Assembly: GCA_020832085.1 (NCBI GenBank)
Contig: JAFIFJ010000152.1
Coordinates: 45,746-109,745, forward strand
DNA: 64,000 bases
Source: Gammaproteobacteria bacterium
GTDB lineage: Bacteria; Pseudomonadota; Gammaproteobacteria; Pseudomonadales; Azotimanducaceae
Reading direction: 5' to 3'
This document shows, piece after piece, positions 25,866 through 35,504 of this stretch. A model generated the notes under the pieces. It had not been told where the DNA came from. It saw only the letters and a list, made by a program, of their open reading frames with translations, and made no database searches. How positions within the stretch are numbered: position 1 is the first letter of the stretch; each line of letters starts with the position of its first letter. The position numbers and the translations under genes are program-made.

Positions 25866-26366
25866 TCACCAGTCGGGTTGGGCCCCACCGGGCTGGCCGG
25901 GCTGCTGTCCCTGCTGCTGCTGGAACTGCTGCCGCATCATCTCTTCCTGCATCTGCCGCTGGCGCTGCGCCTGCATCTCCAGTTCAGCCCGCTGTTCTGC
26001 GGTAAACACCGCCTGCACCTTGCTCTGCAGCAGCAGCGACAGCGCCGTCATCTCGCCGGTGATCTCGCCGAGCCGCGCCGCGCCGGAGCGGATGGCTGAC
26101 TCGTCGTAGTCGTGGCCGACCTTGTCCGCCAGCTCCATCTGCACGCGCTGGGCCCGCTCCTGCAACGCCTCGATCTGGGGGCCGAGATCGTCGATGACCG
26201 CGCGGATCTCGGTCTGCTGCTGCGCATTGAGACCAAGGGCCTCGGCAAGCTGATCCACCTGATCGGCTCCGGCAGGCTGCTGGGCCAGGGCAGGAAGCGT
26301 GAGGCTCAGACCCGCAGCAAGGACAAGCAACATCAGGAATCGATTGGATATGCTCAAAGCTTTCAC
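25866..26366 (-). CDS. Spy/CpxP-like periplasmic protein
   Basis: 166 residues from a GTG at 26366. Signal peptide with hydrophobic core FLMLLVLAAGLSLTLPALA, cleaved near ALAQQ. Two LTxxQ-like segments, LNAQQQTEIRAVI and FTAEQRAELEMQ, flank a helical region (LGPQIEALQERAQRVQMELAD), which is the plan of Spy/CpxP proteins. The tail is Gln/Met-rich (MRQQFQQQQGQQPGQPGG). The family acts as periplasmic chaperones or envelope-stress sensors. It is a single gene between convergent and upstream neighbours; the upstream hairpins may separate it from the ligase gene. Confidence 0.75.
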   Translation of the reverse strand: MKALSISNRFLMLLVLAAGLSLTLPALAQQPAGADQVDQLAEALGLNAQQQTEIRAVIDDLGPQIEALQERAQRVQMELADKVGHDYDESAIRSGAARLGEITGEMTALSLLLQSKVQAVFTAEQRAELEMQAQRQRQMQEEMMRQQFQQQQGQQPGQPGGAQPDW

Positions 26367-26406
26367 CTTTGTGAGAGACCGTCGAAGGCCGGCACCTTAA
26401 CGCGAA

Positions 26407-26463
26407 GGCGCCCGGGTTGCATCCGCAGCCCCGGGCGCCCGAGGGGCCTGGCTTCCAGCCAGG
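26407..26463. terminator. Two hairpins after the FadD19-like gene
   Basis: CCTGGCT-TCC-AGCCAGG (26447-26463) and GGCGCCCGGG / CCCGGGCGCC (26407-26416 with 26430-26439) lie just beyond the stop of the minus-strand ligase. Both pair perfectly but neither is followed by a T-run, so terminator function is likely but not certain. Confidence 0.4.
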
Positions 26464-26465
26464 GC

Positions 26466-28115
26466 TCAAGCCAGCTGGGCTTGAGCGGTGGCCTTGGCCC
26501 ATTTGTAGTCGGCCTTGCCGTTGGCCGCACGCTGCACCACCGCCACCCGGACAATGTCACGAGGCAGCTTGTAACCGGCGATCTGGCCGCGCATGAACTC
26601 CCGCAGGACGTCATCGCCCGGGTCGGCGTCACCCTCCAAGGCCAGCACCGCCACCACGCGCTCGCCGAAACGTTCATCCGGCATGCCCACCACCAGACAG
26701 TCCGCCACGTCCGGATGGCGCTTGGCGGCCTCCTCCACCTCTTCCGGGAACACCTTCTCGCCGCCGGTGTTGATGCACTGGGAACCTCGCCCGAGGAGGG
26801 TGATGGTCCCGTCGGCCTCGACCTTGGCAAAGTCGCCAGGGAAGGAGTACCGCACGCCGCCCACTTCGCGGAACGTCCGTGCGGACTTCTCGGGATCCTT
26901 GTAGTAGCCCACCGGCACGTTGCCCGACGTGGCTACCAGCCCGATTTCATCGGACCCGGGCGCCACTTCGCGGCCGTCTTCCGTGAAGACCTTGACGCCG
27001 GGACTGAGGGCAAAACGGGCCGTCTGCGGCGGCGTGGAGCGATTGCTCATGGCCATGCCCATGCTGCCTTCACTGGAACCCATGGCATCGAGCAGCATCA
27101 TGTCGTGATGCTCGAGCAGCCGCTGCTTGGTCTCGGCCGACCACATGACCCCGGAGGACACGATCTGCTGCAGGCTCTTCAGATCGTAGGGCTCGCCTCG
27201 ATCCCGGGCGGCGTCGAGGGCCGCCAGCAGCGGCTTGGCGAAGGCATCGCCGATGATGGTCATGTCCGTGACGCGATGCTCGGCGACCGCCTGCCAGATG
27301 CCGTCGGGATCGAGGCTGCTCTGCCTGACGGTCACCACGGTGCCGCCCATGAGATGGGGCACCATGGTCCCGATCCACATCCCGACGCCATGCATCTGCG
27401 GCGAGGCCGCCAGGGTCCTCGGCGCCAAGCCCGCGGCATGGACCTGCTGCACCAGGGCCGGAATGTCCTCCACCTTGGTCGGCGGTTCGAAGCCGCGCAT
27501 GGCGAAGCCGGCACACATGCCCACACAGAACTGTCCGGCGTGATACATCACGCCTTTGGGCATGCCCGTGGTGCCGCCGGTGTAGAGCATGTAGATGTCT
27601 TCAAAGGGACGCTCGATGCGCGGCATGGGGGCAGCCGTAGCGATGGCCGCCTCGTAATCCAGCGCTCCGTCGAGCAGCGCCGCTTCGCTGTCGTCGGCCA
27701 CCTGGATGAGACAGCGGAGCTTCGGCAGGCGCTTGCGGGCCGCGTCGATCAGGGGGGCATAGCGGGCCTCGTACACCACCGCTTCGGCATCGGCGTTGTC
27801 GAACAGGTAGACCAGCTCCTCGACCCCGTAGCGGTAGTTCACGTTGATCGGCACGCCGCGCATCTTGAAGCTTCCGAAATGCGCCTCCGCGTACTCGTTG
27901 GAGTTGTGCATGTAGAGGCCGATCTTCGAATCCGGCTTAAGGCCATGCTCACTGAGCACGGTGGCGATGCGGGCGGCACGGTCGTCGTACTCCCGCCAGC
28001 TGCGCCGATTCTCTCCGCAGACGAGTGCCAGGTGATCAGGCACCACATCGGCAACCAGCTCCCAGGCAGTGGCGAAGTGAAAGTCCAAAGGGGGATCCTC
28101 CGTCGGGCCGTTCAT
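26466..28115 (-). CDS. Acyl-CoA synthetase, FadD19-like
   Basis: 549 residues. ANL motifs are MLYTGGTTGMPKGVMYHAGQ, DAMGSSEGSMGMAMSN, a GSQCINTGGEKVFPEEVE hinge region and the catalytic Lys in RAANGKADYKWAK. Overall length, the FHFATAWELVADVVPDHLAL start and the GTMVPHLMGGTVVT segment match the group that includes FadD19, the steroid side-chain (C26 acid) CoA ligase. Closely related enzymes act on other branched or cyclic acids, so steroid specificity is only a suggestion. It is divergent from the polyphosphate gene, with a 137-bp shared promoter region. Confidence 0.88.
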   Translation of the reverse strand: MNGPTEDPPLDFHFATAWELVADVVPDHLALVCGENRRSWREYDDRAARIATVLSEHGLKPDSKIGLYMHNSNEYAEAHFGSFKMRGVPINVNYRYGVEELVYLFDNADAEAVVYEARYAPLIDAARKRLPKLRCLIQVADDSEAALLDGALDYEAAIATAAPMPRIERPFEDIYMLYTGGTTGMPKGVMYHAGQFCVGMCAGFAMRGFEPPTKVEDIPALVQQVHAAGLAPRTLAASPQMHGVGMWIGTMVPHLMGGTVVTVRQSSLDPDGIWQAVAEHRVTDMTIIGDAFAKPLLAALDAARDRGEPYDLKSLQQIVSSGVMWSAETKQRLLEHHDMMLLDAMGSSEGSMGMAMSNRSTPPQTARFALSPGVKVFTEDGREVAPGSDEIGLVATSGNVPVGYYKDPEKSARTFREVGGVRYSFPGDFAKVEADGTITLLGRGSQCINTGGEKVFPEEVEEAAKRHPDVADCLVVGMPDERFGERVVAVLALEGDADPGDDVLREFMRGQIAGYKLPRDIVRVAVVQRAANGKADYKWAKATAQAQLA

Positions 28116-28252
28116 GAGAACGCTGGAAGATACCCAGGCGTACTCGCCAGCTCAAGAGCGCAAGCCAGCACAGATGCATGCAAACCAATCGGGATGCCCT
28201 GACCCGCCGAAAGTCCTAAAATGAGTCTGAATCAGAGCCGGATGGAGCGGGA

Positions 28253-29734
28253 ATGTTCGAAACAGCCGAACTGGGCCGCAAGGTCAGCCGCAAGGATTTC
28301 GCCGAGCAGGAGCCTGATCTGCACACCGCGCTCCTGAAAGCCCAGTTCGCCCTGCAGGATGCCCGCGTCCCGGTGATCATCCTCATTTCCGGGGTCGAGG
28401 GCGCCGGCAAGGGTTCGGTGGTCAATCGCCTGCACAAGTGGCTCGACACGCGGGGCGTGGAAACCCACGCCCTCTGGGACGAAAGTGAAGAGGAGCGCGA
28501 GCGCCCGTTCTTCTGGCGTTTTTGGCGGGTCATGCCACCGAGGGGCGGCATCGCCGTGCTGTTCGGTTCCTGGTACACCCAGCCCATCGTCGACCACGCC
28601 CTGAAGCGGACCGATGTCGACGCCTATGAGCGCGCCCTGCACAGGAACGTCCAGCTCGAGCAGCTGCTGGTGGACGACGGCGCTCTGATCGTTAAGTTCT
28701 GGTTCCACCTCACCCGCAAACAGCAGCAGGCCCGCCTCGAAGCCGACCTCGAGGCTGGGACCGCTTCACCCCAGCTGAAGGCCTATGCGCGCAGCTACAA
28801 GCGTTTCACCAAGGTGTCGGAGCGGGCGGTGCGGCTGACGGATCGCGGCGTGGCGCCCTGGCACATCATCGAGGCCGCAGAGGAGTACTATCGGGATCTC
28901 ACCGCCGGACGCCTGCTGCTCGAAGCGATGCAGAATCGCCTTGCCCTGCTGGCCATGACGCCGGACCCGGCAGAGGTGGCCTCCGAAACCCAGATCGTCC
29001 CCACCGTGGGACCGACTGAGCGGACCGTGCTGGAAACGGTGGACCTCAGCGCCCGCCTCGACGGCAAGGACTACGAGCAGCGACTCGAAGATCGGCAGTC
29101 GGAACTGCGCAAGCTGGCCTGGAAGGCCAAGGAGCAGGGGCGCAACACCGTGATGGTCTTCGAGGGCTGGGATGCAGCCGGCAAGGGCGGCGCCATTCGC
29201 CGGGTCACCGCCGGCATGGATGCTCGCCTCTATCGCGTCATTTCGACGGCCGCTCCCACCGACGAGGAACTGGCCCATCACTACCTGTGGCGCTTCTGGC
29301 GCCACATTCCCCGTTGCGGGCACATGACGATCTACGACCGATCCTGGTACGGACGCGTGCTGGTGGAGCGGGTGGAGCGCTACGCCAGCCCCGACGCATG
29401 GCAGCGGGCTTATCAGGAGATCAACGACTTCGAGGAGCAACTGGTCGATCACGGCGTGATCCTGCTCAAATTCTGGCTTCACATCAGCCCGGAGGAGCAG
29501 CTCGCGCGGTTCAAAGAGCGGGAGCAGGTGGAGCGCAAACAGCACAAGATCACCGAGGAAGACTGGCGCAACCGGGAGCGCTGGGACGCCTATCGTGCTG
29601 CCGTCCACGACATGGTCGCCCGCTGCAGCACCGACTACGCGCCCTGGACGCTCATCGGCGCCAACGACAAGAAGACGGCGCGCATCGAAGTCCTCGACAC
29701 GGTCTGCGAAGCCTTGGGGAAGGCGCTGGACTGA
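28253..29734 (+). CDS. pap: Polyphosphate:AMP phosphotransferase (double PPK2 domain)
   Basis: 493 residues with two tandem PPK2 domains. The first has Walker A GVEGAGKGS (47-55) and WRFWRVMPPRGGIAVLFGSWYT; the second has GWDAAGKGGAIRR (about 303-315), a WRFWRHIPRCGHMTIYDRSWYG segment and the lid-type ERVERYA. This two-domain layout is that of class II PPK2 enzymes that phosphorylate AMP to ADP with polyphosphate. The second domain keeps the lid and is presumably the active one. GGAGCGGGA before the ATG is a good ribosome binding site. It stands alone and converges with putA. Confidence 0.93.
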   Translation: MFETAELGRKVSRKDFAEQEPDLHTALLKAQFALQDARVPVIILISGVEGAGKGSVVNRLHKWLDTRGVETHALWDESEEERERPFFWRFWRVMPPRGGIAVLFGSWYTQPIVDHALKRTDVDAYERALHRNVQLEQLLVDDGALIVKFWFHLTRKQQQARLEADLEAGTASPQLKAYARSYKRFTKVSERAVRLTDRGVAPWHIIEAAEEYYRDLTAGRLLLEAMQNRLALLAMTPDPAEVASETQIVPTVGPTERTVLETVDLSARLDGKDYEQRLEDRQSELRKLAWKAKEQGRNTVMVFEGWDAAGKGGAIRRVTAGMDARLYRVISTAAPTDEELAHHYLWRFWRHIPRCGHMTIYDRSWYGRVLVERVERYASPDAWQRAYQEINDFEEQLVDHGVILLKFWLHISPEEQLARFKEREQVERKQHKITEEDWRNRERWDAYRAAVHDMVARCSTDYAPWTLIGANDKKTARIEVLDTVCEALGKALD

Positions 29735-29796
29735 CGTCGGCGAATGCCCGAGCGCGGAGCAGGCCTACTGTTGAGAGCCAGCAGGCGGCTGCGCCG

Positions 29797-32700
29797 TCAG
29801 CGGATCTTTCTGAGCAATTCCGCGTTGCCGCCGGAGGCGGTGGTGTTGACGGTAAAGGTCCGTTCGGTGGCGAAGCGCAGCAGGTAGTGGGGGCCGCCTG
29901 CCTTGGGGCCGGTTCCCGACAGCCCCTGGCCGCCAAAGGGCTGTGATCCCACCACGGCGCCGATCATGTTGCGGTTCACGTACATGTTGCCGGCCGGAAC
30001 GGCCCGGAACAGCTGTCTGGCCCGCCGCTCGATGCGCGAATGCAGGCCGAAGGTCAGTCCGTAGCCCGCTTCGGCCACCTCCGCCAGACAGGCTTCGAGG
30101 TCTGACTCCCGGAAACGACGGACGTGCAGGATGGGGCCGAACTTCTCACCCCCGATGTCGCGAATGTGGTCGATACCGAACAGCATGGGCGCTACGTAGG
30201 TCCCCCTGGCAGCGACGGCATGCGGGACCTGCAGTCGATGCCTGACCTGGGTCCTCGCCGCCATCGTCTCGGCATGTTCTCGCAGCATCCGCTGGGCATT
30301 GCGATCGATGACCGGACCGACGTCGGTGGCCGGGTCGCGGGGGTCACCGATCACCAGCGCATCCATGGCGCCTTGGATCATCGCCAGCAGGTCCTTCTCG
30401 ATGGCCTCCTGAACGTAGAGCACCCGCAGCGCCGAACAGCGCTGGCCGGCACTGCCGAAGGCGCTCCTCAAGACATCGTCGGTGACCTGTTCCGGCAGGG
30501 CGCTGGCATCCACGAACATGGCGTTCAAGCCGCCGGTTTCGGCAATCAGCGGGATCAGCGGGCCCGGACGGGCAGCCAACCGCTGATTGATGCGCCGGGC
30601 GGTGGCCTCCGAGCCCGTGAACGCCACTCCGGCGATGCCGGGATGCATGACCAGGGGTTCGCCTACCTCTGGCCCGCCGCCCGGCAGCAGATGCAGCACT
30701 TCCACCGGCACCCCGGCCTTGTGCATGAGGGTCACCGCACGACAGGCGATCAGGGGCGTCTGGTCAGCGGGCTTCGCCACTACGGCATTGCCTGCCGCCA
30801 GCGCGCCGGCCACCTGGCCGGTGAAGATCGCCAGGGGGAAGTTCCAGGGGCTGATGCAGGCAAACACGCCGCGGCCGTGCAGGCTGAGCTGATTACGCTC
30901 GCCGGTGGGGCCCGGCAGCCGTTGAGCATCCTCGAACTGGCTGCGGGCGAGACTGGCGTAGAAGCGCAGGAAATCCACCGCCTCGCGCACCTCATCCAGG
31001 GCGTCAGCAAGGGTCTTGCCGGCCTCGATCACGGCCAGATGCATGAGCCCCGTGAGATCCTCCTCGTAAGCGTCGGCCACGCGCTCGAGAATCTCGGCCC
31101 GGGCCGCCCCGCCGCGGGTATCCCAGCCCGGTTGCGCTCCACGGGCCATGGCGACGGCCGCATCCACGTCCTCGGCTCGAGCCTCGATGACTTCGCCCGC
31201 AGGTTCATCCAGCCTGGCCGGGTTGTGCACTTCGAGAGGCGTACCCGCACCGGAACGACCTCCGATCAGGGGCACCGCAATACGGGTCTCCCGGTCATGC
31301 CCCTGGAAGGCTGTGGCCATCTGATCGAGGATGCGGGTGTCGTCGAGATCCAGCGACTGCGCATTGCGGCGCGGTGCAAACAGTGCTGCCGGCAGCGCAA
31401 TGTCGGGATGACGCGCGGTATCGAGCCCGCGAATCTCGACGAAGGGGTCGGTCACCACCTCGTCCACCGGATAGCGGGCGTTGAGAAAGCGATTGACGAA
31501 GGAGGAGTTGGCGCCGTTCTCCAGCAGCCGCCGGACCAGGTAGGACACCAACTGCTCATGGCCGCCCACCGGCGCGTAGGTGCGCACGGCGGGAAGCTCG
31601 GGATAGTGCTCACGCGCCACCCGGTAGAGCAGTTCACCCATGCCGTGCAGCCGCTGAAACTCGAACTCGGCATCCTTGGCTGCCATGCCCATGACGCTGG
31701 CCACGGAATGGGCGTTGTGGGTGGCAAACTGGGGCGCAAGCCAGCCGTCGCTGTCGAGCAGGGCCGCGGCGCAGACCAGCCACGACAGATCCGTGCTGGC
31801 CTTGCGGGTGAAAACGGGAAAGTCTGCAAGCCCCGCCACCTGGGCATGCTTGATCTCGGCATCCCAGTAGGCGCCTTTGACCAGCCGGACGGGAAAGCGG
31901 CGACCGCTTTCCCGGGCCAGTGCGGCCAGCCAGCTGATCAGATCCCGGGACCGCTTGCCGTAGGCCTGCACCACGAAGCCCGCGCCATCGAAGCCCGTCA
32001 GGTCCGGATCCCGGGCCAGACGCTCGAACAGTTCCATGGAAGGCAGCAGGCGCGCGGCCTCTTCCGCATCGATGCTCAGACCGATTCCGCCAGCGGCGGC
32101 CCGCAGAGCCAGGGCCTTCAGGCGCTGATACATGACATCCCGGATGTCTTCCCAGTGCATGGCGTCGTAGCGGGGATGCAGGGCAGAGAGCTTGACCGAG
32201 ACCCCGGAGCGGGACATTGCTGCGCCGCTTCCCACCGCCGCCACCCGATCGATGGCATGGGCGTAGGACTCACTGTAAGTGGCAGCATCAGCCTCGGTAC
32301 GTGCGCCCTCGCCGAGCATGTCGAAGGAGAACAGGGCGCCCTCGCCGTATTCCTTGCGTCCGCGGCGAATGGCCTCGTCGATATCCTCCCCGAGGACGAA
32401 TTCATGGCCGAGGATGCGCATGGCGCCATAGAGCGCATTGCGGATCACCGGCTCACCGGTCCGCGAGACCAGACGCTTCAGCCACGCAGCCGGGCCGGCA
32501 CGGAACTCTGCGGCGGGGGTGATCACCCGCCCGGTCAGCATCAGGGCCCAGGTGGAGGCGTTCACCAGCAGCGCGTCCGAACCCCCGAGGTGCGTCGACC
32601 AGTCACCGGAGAGCACCTTGTCGGAAATCAGTTCGTCGGCGGTGGAGTCGTCGGGGATGCGCAGCAGCGCTTCCGCCAGACACATCAGGGCGACCCCTTC

Positions 32701-32946
32701 CTCGTTAGAGAGTCCGTACTCCTCCAGGAAGGCATCGAGGCGACTGCGATCCGCGCGATGCTCGCGGGCGCGCCTGACGAGTTCCCGGCCCTCGTCCAGC
32801 ACCCGACGGCGCATGACGCTGCCCATGGGAAAGGCCTCGACGAGGTCGTTGACCACCGCCTCCTCGTCGCGGAGTTTACTGCGCGCGATCTGCTCACGAA
32901 GATCGGCTGTGGTCAGTCCAGGCACGTCGGATCGATGATTGCGCAC
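29797..32946 (-). CDS. putA: Bifunctional proline dehydrogenase / P5C dehydrogenase
   Basis: 1049 residues from a GTG at 32946, with GGAGGT six bases before it; a longer frame upstream lacks this signal. The proline dehydrogenase part shows SGVSVKLSALHPRYD, RLVKGAYWDAEIKHAQ and the FAD-barrel end RRLLENGANSSFVNRF. The aldehyde dehydrogenase part shows ISPWNFPLAIFTGQ, LIAETGGLNAMFVD (general base Glu) and FGSAGQRCSALRVLYV (nucleophile Cys). Together they oxidise proline to glutamate with quinone and NAD. At this length it is the short (type A) form without the N-terminal ribbon-helix-helix DNA-binding domain, so it should not repress itself. A single gene. Confidence 0.96.
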   Translation of the reverse strand: MRNHRSDVPGLTTADLREQIARSKLRDEEAVVNDLVEAFPMGSVMRRRVLDEGRELVRRAREHRADRSRLDAFLEEYGLSNEEGVALMCLAEALLRIPDDSTADELISDKVLSGDWSTHLGGSDALLVNASTWALMLTGRVITPAAEFRAGPAAWLKRLVSRTGEPVIRNALYGAMRILGHEFVLGEDIDEAIRRGRKEYGEGALFSFDMLGEGARTEADAATYSESYAHAIDRVAAVGSGAAMSRSGVSVKLSALHPRYDAMHWEDIRDVMYQRLKALALRAAAGGIGLSIDAEEAARLLPSMELFERLARDPDLTGFDGAGFVVQAYGKRSRDLISWLAALARESGRRFPVRLVKGAYWDAEIKHAQVAGLADFPVFTRKASTDLSWLVCAAALLDSDGWLAPQFATHNAHSVASVMGMAAKDAEFEFQRLHGMGELLYRVAREHYPELPAVRTYAPVGGHEQLVSYLVRRLLENGANSSFVNRFLNARYPVDEVVTDPFVEIRGLDTARHPDIALPAALFAPRRNAQSLDLDDTRILDQMATAFQGHDRETRIAVPLIGGRSGAGTPLEVHNPARLDEPAGEVIEARAEDVDAAVAMARGAQPGWDTRGGAARAEILERVADAYEEDLTGLMHLAVIEAGKTLADALDEVREAVDFLRFYASLARSQFEDAQRLPGPTGERNQLSLHGRGVFACISPWNFPLAIFTGQVAGALAAGNAVVAKPADQTPLIACRAVTLMHKAGVPVEVLHLLPGGGPEVGEPLVMHPGIAGVAFTGSEATARRINQRLAARPGPLIPLIAETGGLNAMFVDASALPEQVTDDVLRSAFGSAGQRCSALRVLYVQEAIEKDLLAMIQGAMDALVIGDPRDPATDVGPVIDRNAQRMLREHAETMAARTQVRHRLQVPHAVAARGTYVAPMLFGIDHIRDIGGEKFGPILHVRRFRESDLEACLAEVAEAGYGLTFGLHSRIERRARQLFRAVPAGNMYVNRNMIGAVVGSQPFGGQGLSGTGPKAGGPHYLLRFATERTFTVNTTASGGNAELLRKIR

Positions 32947-33060
32947 GGCATACCTCCAGGTTTTGCCGCCCCAGCCCGGAAATCTCACCAGCATCCCGGG
33001 AGCTGGCGAGGTTCACAGCTGGTCTGGCGCCGGTCTGGACTGAAATAGGCGGGCTCGATT

Positions 33061-33864
33061 CTACGCCGGTTGGGCCAGCACCGTCTGCGTCACCCGGGCC
33101 ACCAGACCATCGGTCTGCCAGCATTCCGCCGACACCACGCCGCGGCCGTCGGGGCTGTGCTGGTTGCGGGACACCAGACCCACCGCACCCGGGGCCGGCA
33201 TGCGCAGCACGTGCAGCGAGATGTCAGCATTGATGAAGCCGATGCGCCCCTCCGGTTCCTCGAGCCGCCGCTGGGAGACGCCGTTGGCAAAGTCCGCCAG
33301 CGCCGCCAGCTGCACCATCGGCGTCAAGGGAATGCCGGGAGCGAGATCCAGGGGCAAACGCAGCCAGCCGCCGCCGGCACCGCCTCCGTCGAGTCCTGAA
33401 TCACGGCGTACGAGCAGCCGCAAATGCAGCCCGTCCTTGGCGCCGAGATCGCGTCCGCTCTGGCTGCGCACCACATCGGCGAGGCTGGCCTCGGGCAGTG
33501 AATCCTGGGGCGGCAGGGGACAGCTGGCCGGAGACACTTCGGCGCTGACCGCCATGGCGCCGGTGTGGAGGCTGCTCGCGCGCACCAGTTCCTTGCCGCC
33601 GCTGCTGAGCACCGCCTCATGGACGCAAAGTCTGCGGCCCTGGCGCAGCGAGCGAACACTCACTTCAAGCGCTGCACAGGGCACCGGGCGGAACAGATCC
33701 AGGGACAGGCGAGCCAACTGGAACTCCGGCGCCACCGCCTCCCCGAGGACGTGGCACAGCAGTGCAGCCGGAGCACCGCCGTGAAGCGTGTCGCCCCATG
33801 GACCCATAGCCGCCGAGGTTGGCATCCAGGTACTGCCCTCGCGGGTGAAAATGGCGTCGGTCAT
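33061..33864 (-). CDS. Acyl-CoA thioesterase-like protein (double hotdog)
   Basis: 267 residues. MGPWGDTLHGGAPAALLCHVL and RLSLDLFRPVPCAALEVSVR are typical of TesB-like double-hotdog thioesterases, and the C-terminal half has GFINADISLHVLRMPAPG followed by AECWQTDGLVARVTQTVL. It should hydrolyse an acyl-CoA. I use the ATG at 33864, preceded by GAGGAG; an upstream ATG at 33900 lacks such a site. It is divergent from the acyl-CoA dehydrogenase and may share its regulator. Confidence 0.82.
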   Translation of the reverse strand: MTDAIFTREGSTWMPTSAAMGPWGDTLHGGAPAALLCHVLGEAVAPEFQLARLSLDLFRPVPCAALEVSVRSLRQGRRLCVHEAVLSSGGKELVRASSLHTGAMAVSAEVSPASCPLPPQDSLPEASLADVVRSQSGRDLGAKDGLHLRLLVRRDSGLDGGGAGGGWLRLPLDLAPGIPLTPMVQLAALADFANGVSQRRLEEPEGRIGFINADISLHVLRMPAPGAVGLVSRNQHSPDGRGVVSAECWQTDGLVARVTQTVLAQPA

Positions 33865-33924
33865 CAGGACTCCTCGTTCGTCATGGGTCGACATGCCCAT
33901 AATCTGTCTAGGCCGGGATAGCGC

Positions 33925-33944
33925 TAATTGATACGAATTAATAC
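33925..33944. promoter_or_regulatory. Candidate operator between thioesterase and acyl-CoA dehydrogenase
   Basis: AATTGATAC (33926-33934) is repeated as AATTAATAC (33936-33944), and TAATT...AATTA (33925-33940) also forms an inverted repeat. It is an AT-rich spot in the 115-bp gap between the two divergent start codons, a common place for a TetR-type fatty-acid regulator. No regulator gene is adjacent. Confidence 0.4.
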
Positions 33945-33979
33945 ACTGACAGGAACACTGTTGCGCTCAAGAGGATGCC

Positions 33980-35236
33980 ATGGATTTCAACGACAGCCCC
34001 ACCGAAGCCGCCTTTCGTCAGGAAGTACGTGCCTTCCTCGACCAGCATGCACGCCTGCGGCGTGAGCCCAACGAGAGCGCCTTCGACAGTGCGAAGACCG
34101 ACGCCGACCGGCTCGCCATCGCCAAGGGCTGGCAGCAGACCCTGGCCGACGCCGGCTGGGCCTGCCTGAGCTGGCCGAAGACCTACGGCGGTCGTGACGC
34201 CACGCCCATCGAGCAGGTGATCTGGAACCAGGAAGTGAAGCGCTACGTCACGCCCGATGGGATGTTCATCATCGGCCAGGGCATGTGCGCCCCCACCCTC
34301 ATGGCCTACGCCAGCGAACAGCAGAAAGCCCACCACCTGCCACGCATCGCCAGCGCCGCCGAGGTCTGGTGCCAGCTGTTCTCCGAACCGGTGGCCGGCT
34401 CGGATCTGGCCGGCATCAAGACCCGAGCGCTGAAGGACCGGTCCGCCGGCGCGGGGGACGAATGGGTGGTTAACGGCCAGAAGGTCTGGACCTCCGGTGC
34501 CCACTACTCGGACTGGGGCATCCTCATCACCCGCACCGATCCCAGCGTACCCAAGCACAAGGGCCTGACCATGTTCTTCCTGGACATGAAGACTCCAGGG
34601 GTGGAGGTGCGGCCCATCAAGCAGATCAACGGCAACAAGGACTTCAACGAGGTCTACTTCACCGACGTCCGCATCCCGGACAGCCAGCGACTCGGCAAGC
34701 CAGGGGAAGGCTGGAAGGTGGCCCTGGTGACGCTGATGAACGAGCGCCTGGCCGTGGGCAGCGGCCTGTCGAACACGGTGATGGACGTGTTCCGAGCCGC
34801 CCAGACCGTGGAACTCGACGATGAGCCCGCCATCCGCAATGCCGCCGTCCGCGACCAGCTCGCCAACTGGTATTGCCGGGAGATGGGCCTGAAGTACACC
34901 ACCTACCGCATGATCACCGCCCTGTCCCGGGGTCAGGATCCCGGCCCGGAGGCGTCCATCAGCAAGGTGGTGGTGGGTGCGAACAACAACCAGTCCGCGA
35001 GCTACGCCCTGGATCTTCAGGACACCGGCGGCATTCTCGACGACGACGAGCTGTCCGGTTTCGGCAATCAGTTCCAGCGCCAGTTCATGCGCTCACCGGC
35101 CAACCGCATCGAGGGTGGCAGTGACGAGATTCTGCGCAACATCATCGCCGAGCGGGTCCTCGGCATGCCGCCGGACATCCGCACGGACAAGGACGTGCCG
35201 TTCAGCGAGGTTCCGGGAGCCAACAGCAAGGGCTGA
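33980..35236 (+). CDS. Acyl-CoA dehydrogenase
   Basis: 418 residues. N-terminal helical domain (FRQEVRAFLDQHARL), FAD-binding middle with QLFSEPVAGSDLAGIKTRA and VNGQKVWTSGAHYSDWGILI, and the C-terminal helical domain ending in ANRIEGGSDEILRNIIAERVLG, where Glu in IEGG is at the usual catalytic-base position. It introduces a 2,3-double bond into an acyl-CoA and passes electrons to ETF. The variant resembles long actinobacterial and proteobacterial FadE forms used on steroid or branched acids. GAGG precedes the ATG. The gene is divergent from the thioesterase, and a REP-like element lies 30 bp after the stop. Confidence 0.9.
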   Translation: MDFNDSPTEAAFRQEVRAFLDQHARLRREPNESAFDSAKTDADRLAIAKGWQQTLADAGWACLSWPKTYGGRDATPIEQVIWNQEVKRYVTPDGMFIIGQGMCAPTLMAYASEQQKAHHLPRIASAAEVWCQLFSEPVAGSDLAGIKTRALKDRSAGAGDEWVVNGQKVWTSGAHYSDWGILITRTDPSVPKHKGLTMFFLDMKTPGVEVRPIKQINGNKDFNEVYFTDVRIPDSQRLGKPGEGWKVALVTLMNERLAVGSGLSNTVMDVFRAAQTVELDDEPAIRNAAVRDQLANWYCREMGLKYTTYRMITALSRGQDPGPEASISKVVVGANNNQSASYALDLQDTGGILDDDELSGFGNQFQRQFMRSPANRIEGGSDEILRNIIAERVLGMPPDIRTDKDVPFSEVPGANSKG

Positions 35237-35266
35237 GCCGAGCGTCTCTGGGCGCACCATGCCCCT

Positions 35267-35430
35267 CTGTGGGAGCGGACGGAGCGCAGCGAAGACCGCG
35301 AAAAGGCGGCGCAGCCGCCTGCAAGCCCGCAGCCTGCAGGGAGCCTTCTCGGCGCGGCAGGCAATCGCTCACTGCGCTTCGCGGCGCACTGCGTGCGACG
35401 CACTTCGCTGCAGGCGAAATGCTCCCACAG
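35267..35430. repeat. REP-like element with 28-bp terminal inverted repeats
   Basis: The element is bounded by CTGTGGGAGC (35267-35276) and GCTCCCACAG (35421-35430). The outer 28 bases at each end match in inverted orientation at the first 10 and last 9 positions (GCAGCGAAG), with a different 9-base middle. Inside is the hairpin AGGCGGC-GCA-GCCGCCT (35304-35320). No open frame with a good start lies inside. The layout is that of a gammaproteobacterial REP/MITE-like repeat between two convergent genes, where it could also stabilise or end transcripts. Confidence 0.75.
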
Positions 35431-35504
35431 GGCTTTGCCATGTCCATCGAAGTCGCATGTTCCAATCCTGACAGCACAGATATACCAGAAGCCTGTAACG
35501 CAGC

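Noticed and set aside
30124..33048. 974-codon open frame on the plus strand
   Set aside because: It is exactly antisense to putA, rich in His, Gly and Arg, with no domain; a product of high GC in the real gene.
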